From the NCBI GenBank assembly GCA_002420145.1, contig DIHL01000004.1, positions 9,419-73,418 on the forward strand: a stretch of DNA of 64,000 bases, written 5' to 3'. Positions 63,316 through 64,000 of the stretch are shown piece after piece. Origin of the DNA: Bacteroidetes bacterium UBA5697 (GTDB lineage: Bacteria > Bacteroidota > Bacteroidia > B-17B0 > Aurantibacillaceae). A program made the translations under genes and the position numbers. Below the pieces are notes generated by a model, which saw nothing but the letters and a program-made list of their open reading frames with translations, searched no databases and had not been told where the DNA came from. How positions within the stretch are numbered: position 1 is the first letter of the stretch; every line of letters starts with the position of its first letter.

Positions 63316-64000
63316 TGTGTGTAGGGCGCGTTATGGGCTGCTTTTTATTTTACTCCTATAAATTTTGTTTTTATTAATTTCCACTTATTTGTCAATGTGT
63401 CTAGTTTATATATGTTGTGATTTACGCCCATTGCGTTTGCGTGAACGATTGTCGTCATTGTTTTATTTGAGGAATTTAATTTAGATGGAAAAAACACCAC
63501 TCTATTAGTTAAGTATGAATCTTTCTTAAACTTCAATTTGTCCGATTGTATATAAAAGGAATATATAGGTCCACCATTTCCTCCTTCTTCAGTCTTAAAT
63601 GCAAAGTCGTCTTTGCCGTCAAAATTGAAGTCTGCAATAATGATGTCACCAAAGTCATTGTCGGTAATGTCGTTATTTTTGTTTTTACCTGTTGAATATG
63701 AACGGCAAGAGTTTTTATTTGAATAACTAAATTCAAACAAAAATGTCGACGGGAAACGAATTGTCTGAATGACGCTGTCGTTTGATTTTTTAATGACTTT
63801 TATTTTTACTAAACAGGAGTCGAAAGCACTTTTTGTTTTTATTCGCTTAATGGAAGTCTCAAAAGTAAAGTTTGATGATAGGTCTGTGTGTAATAATGTC
63901 TGAGATTTACAAACAAAAAAGGCAATAAACAGAATATTTGTCAAAAGTATTTTCATTTAGTTTTCTGTCAAAAGTTGCACCTAACCTTTAGACTTGCAGT
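63316..64000 (-). other. Possible integron-like single-gene cassette
   Basis: Reading the minus strand, GTTAGGT (63972-63978), which fits the attC core GTTRRRY, precedes the gene by about 15 bases. After the stop comes AGCCCATAACGCGCCC, which resembles the start of an attC but matches RYYYAAC imperfectly. The full attC would lie partly beyond 64000, so this stays tentative. Confidence 0.3.
63345..63956 (-). CDS. Exported protein with FG-GAP-like motif, function unknown
   Basis: 203 residues: signal peptide ending VCKSQ (about residue 19), a beta-rich domain and the segment IIADFNFDGKDDFAFKTEEGGNGGPIYSFYI, which has the Asp-rich DxNxDGxxD loop typical of Ca-binding FG-GAP or XAC2610-like proteins. 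It is alone, flanked on its 5' side by GTTAGGTGCAAC and on its 3' side by CCCATAACGCG, which may be integron-type cassette boundaries. Confidence 0.72.
   Translation of the reverse strand: MKILLTNILFIAFFVCKSQTLLHTDLSSNFTFETSIKRIKTKSAFDSCLVKIKVIKKSNDSVIQTIRFPSTFLFEFSYSNKNSCRSYSTGKNKNNDITDNDFGDIIIADFNFDGKDDFAFKTEEGGNGGPIYSFYIQSDKLKFKKDSYLTNRVVFFPSKLNSSNKTMTTIVHANAMGVNHNIYKLDTLTNKWKLIKTKFIGVK

Noticed and set aside
1..64000. tRNA, rRNA, transposase, phage or CRISPR-Cas genes
   Set aside because: None was recognised on either strand; no protein shows transposase, integrase or Cas motifs. A small RNA gene could have been missed by eye.

Overview
The window is A+T-rich chromosomal DNA from a member of the Bacteroidota. 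I cannot place it below phylum with confidence; a free-living Bacteroidia lineage near Flavobacteriales or Sphingobacteriales fits best. The evidence is a type IX secretion (T9SS) cargo protein, Bacteroidota-type -7 boxes (TAnnTTTG), the mraZ-to-ftsZ order typical of the phylum, a TonB receptor with an N-terminal carboxypeptidase-like domain, many secreted proteins ending their signal peptides in xAQ/xSQ, and the short dispersed repeats common in these genomes. MurE carries a DNPR motif, so the wall should contain meso-diaminopimelate.

Layout. 1-8660 (minus) is one giant surface protein, open at the left edge and readable almost to its C-terminal T9SS sorting signal. 8821-18065 is a housekeeping stretch: YjbR-like protein, SpoIID-like protein, LpxB, SurE, RidA, an RRM protein, a C-terminal processing protease, lipoproteins and a rhodanese. 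18081-33998 holds RsmB, an amidohydrolase, adenine deaminase, thymidine kinase, an M28 peptidase, an acyl-CoA carboxylase beta subunit, an orphan histidine kinase, a DEAD-box helicase, a LACC1/YfiH-type protein and a quinone reductase.

34138-50753 (minus) is the division and cell-wall cluster: mraZ, rsmH, ftsL, ftsI, murE, mraY, murD, a stand-alone MurD C-terminal-domain gene, ftsW, murG, murC, ftsQ, ftsA, ftsZ. It starts at a promoter overlaid by four 10-bp MraZ-box repeats. 51022-53522 has an acyltransferase, IspF and a lipoprotein. 53653-59817 is a probable metal-acquisition locus: a DUF4856 lipoprotein, then imelysin, HTTM/gamma-carboxylase-like and TonB-receptor genes. Both of its transcription units carry the same 18-bp inverted repeat upstream. 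The right end has methylmalonyl-CoA epimerase, TatA, GatA, an Mrp-type ATPase and a lone secreted protein that may sit in an integron-like cassette.

Two themes stand out. First, short palindromic repeats are scattered through the spacers, and what look like copies of them lie inside three essential genes (ftsZ linker, ftsQ C-terminus, gatA N-terminal linker). Second, several divergent or partial proteins look intact but lack catalytic parts: the mini-MurD, an alpha/beta hydrolase with Ala in the nucleophile position, an amidohydrolase without its HxH pair, an imelysin without GxHxxE, and an Mrp protein without its CxxC. No rRNA, tRNA, CRISPR array, transposase or phage gene was seen, and no gene-free stretch exceeds 300 bases.
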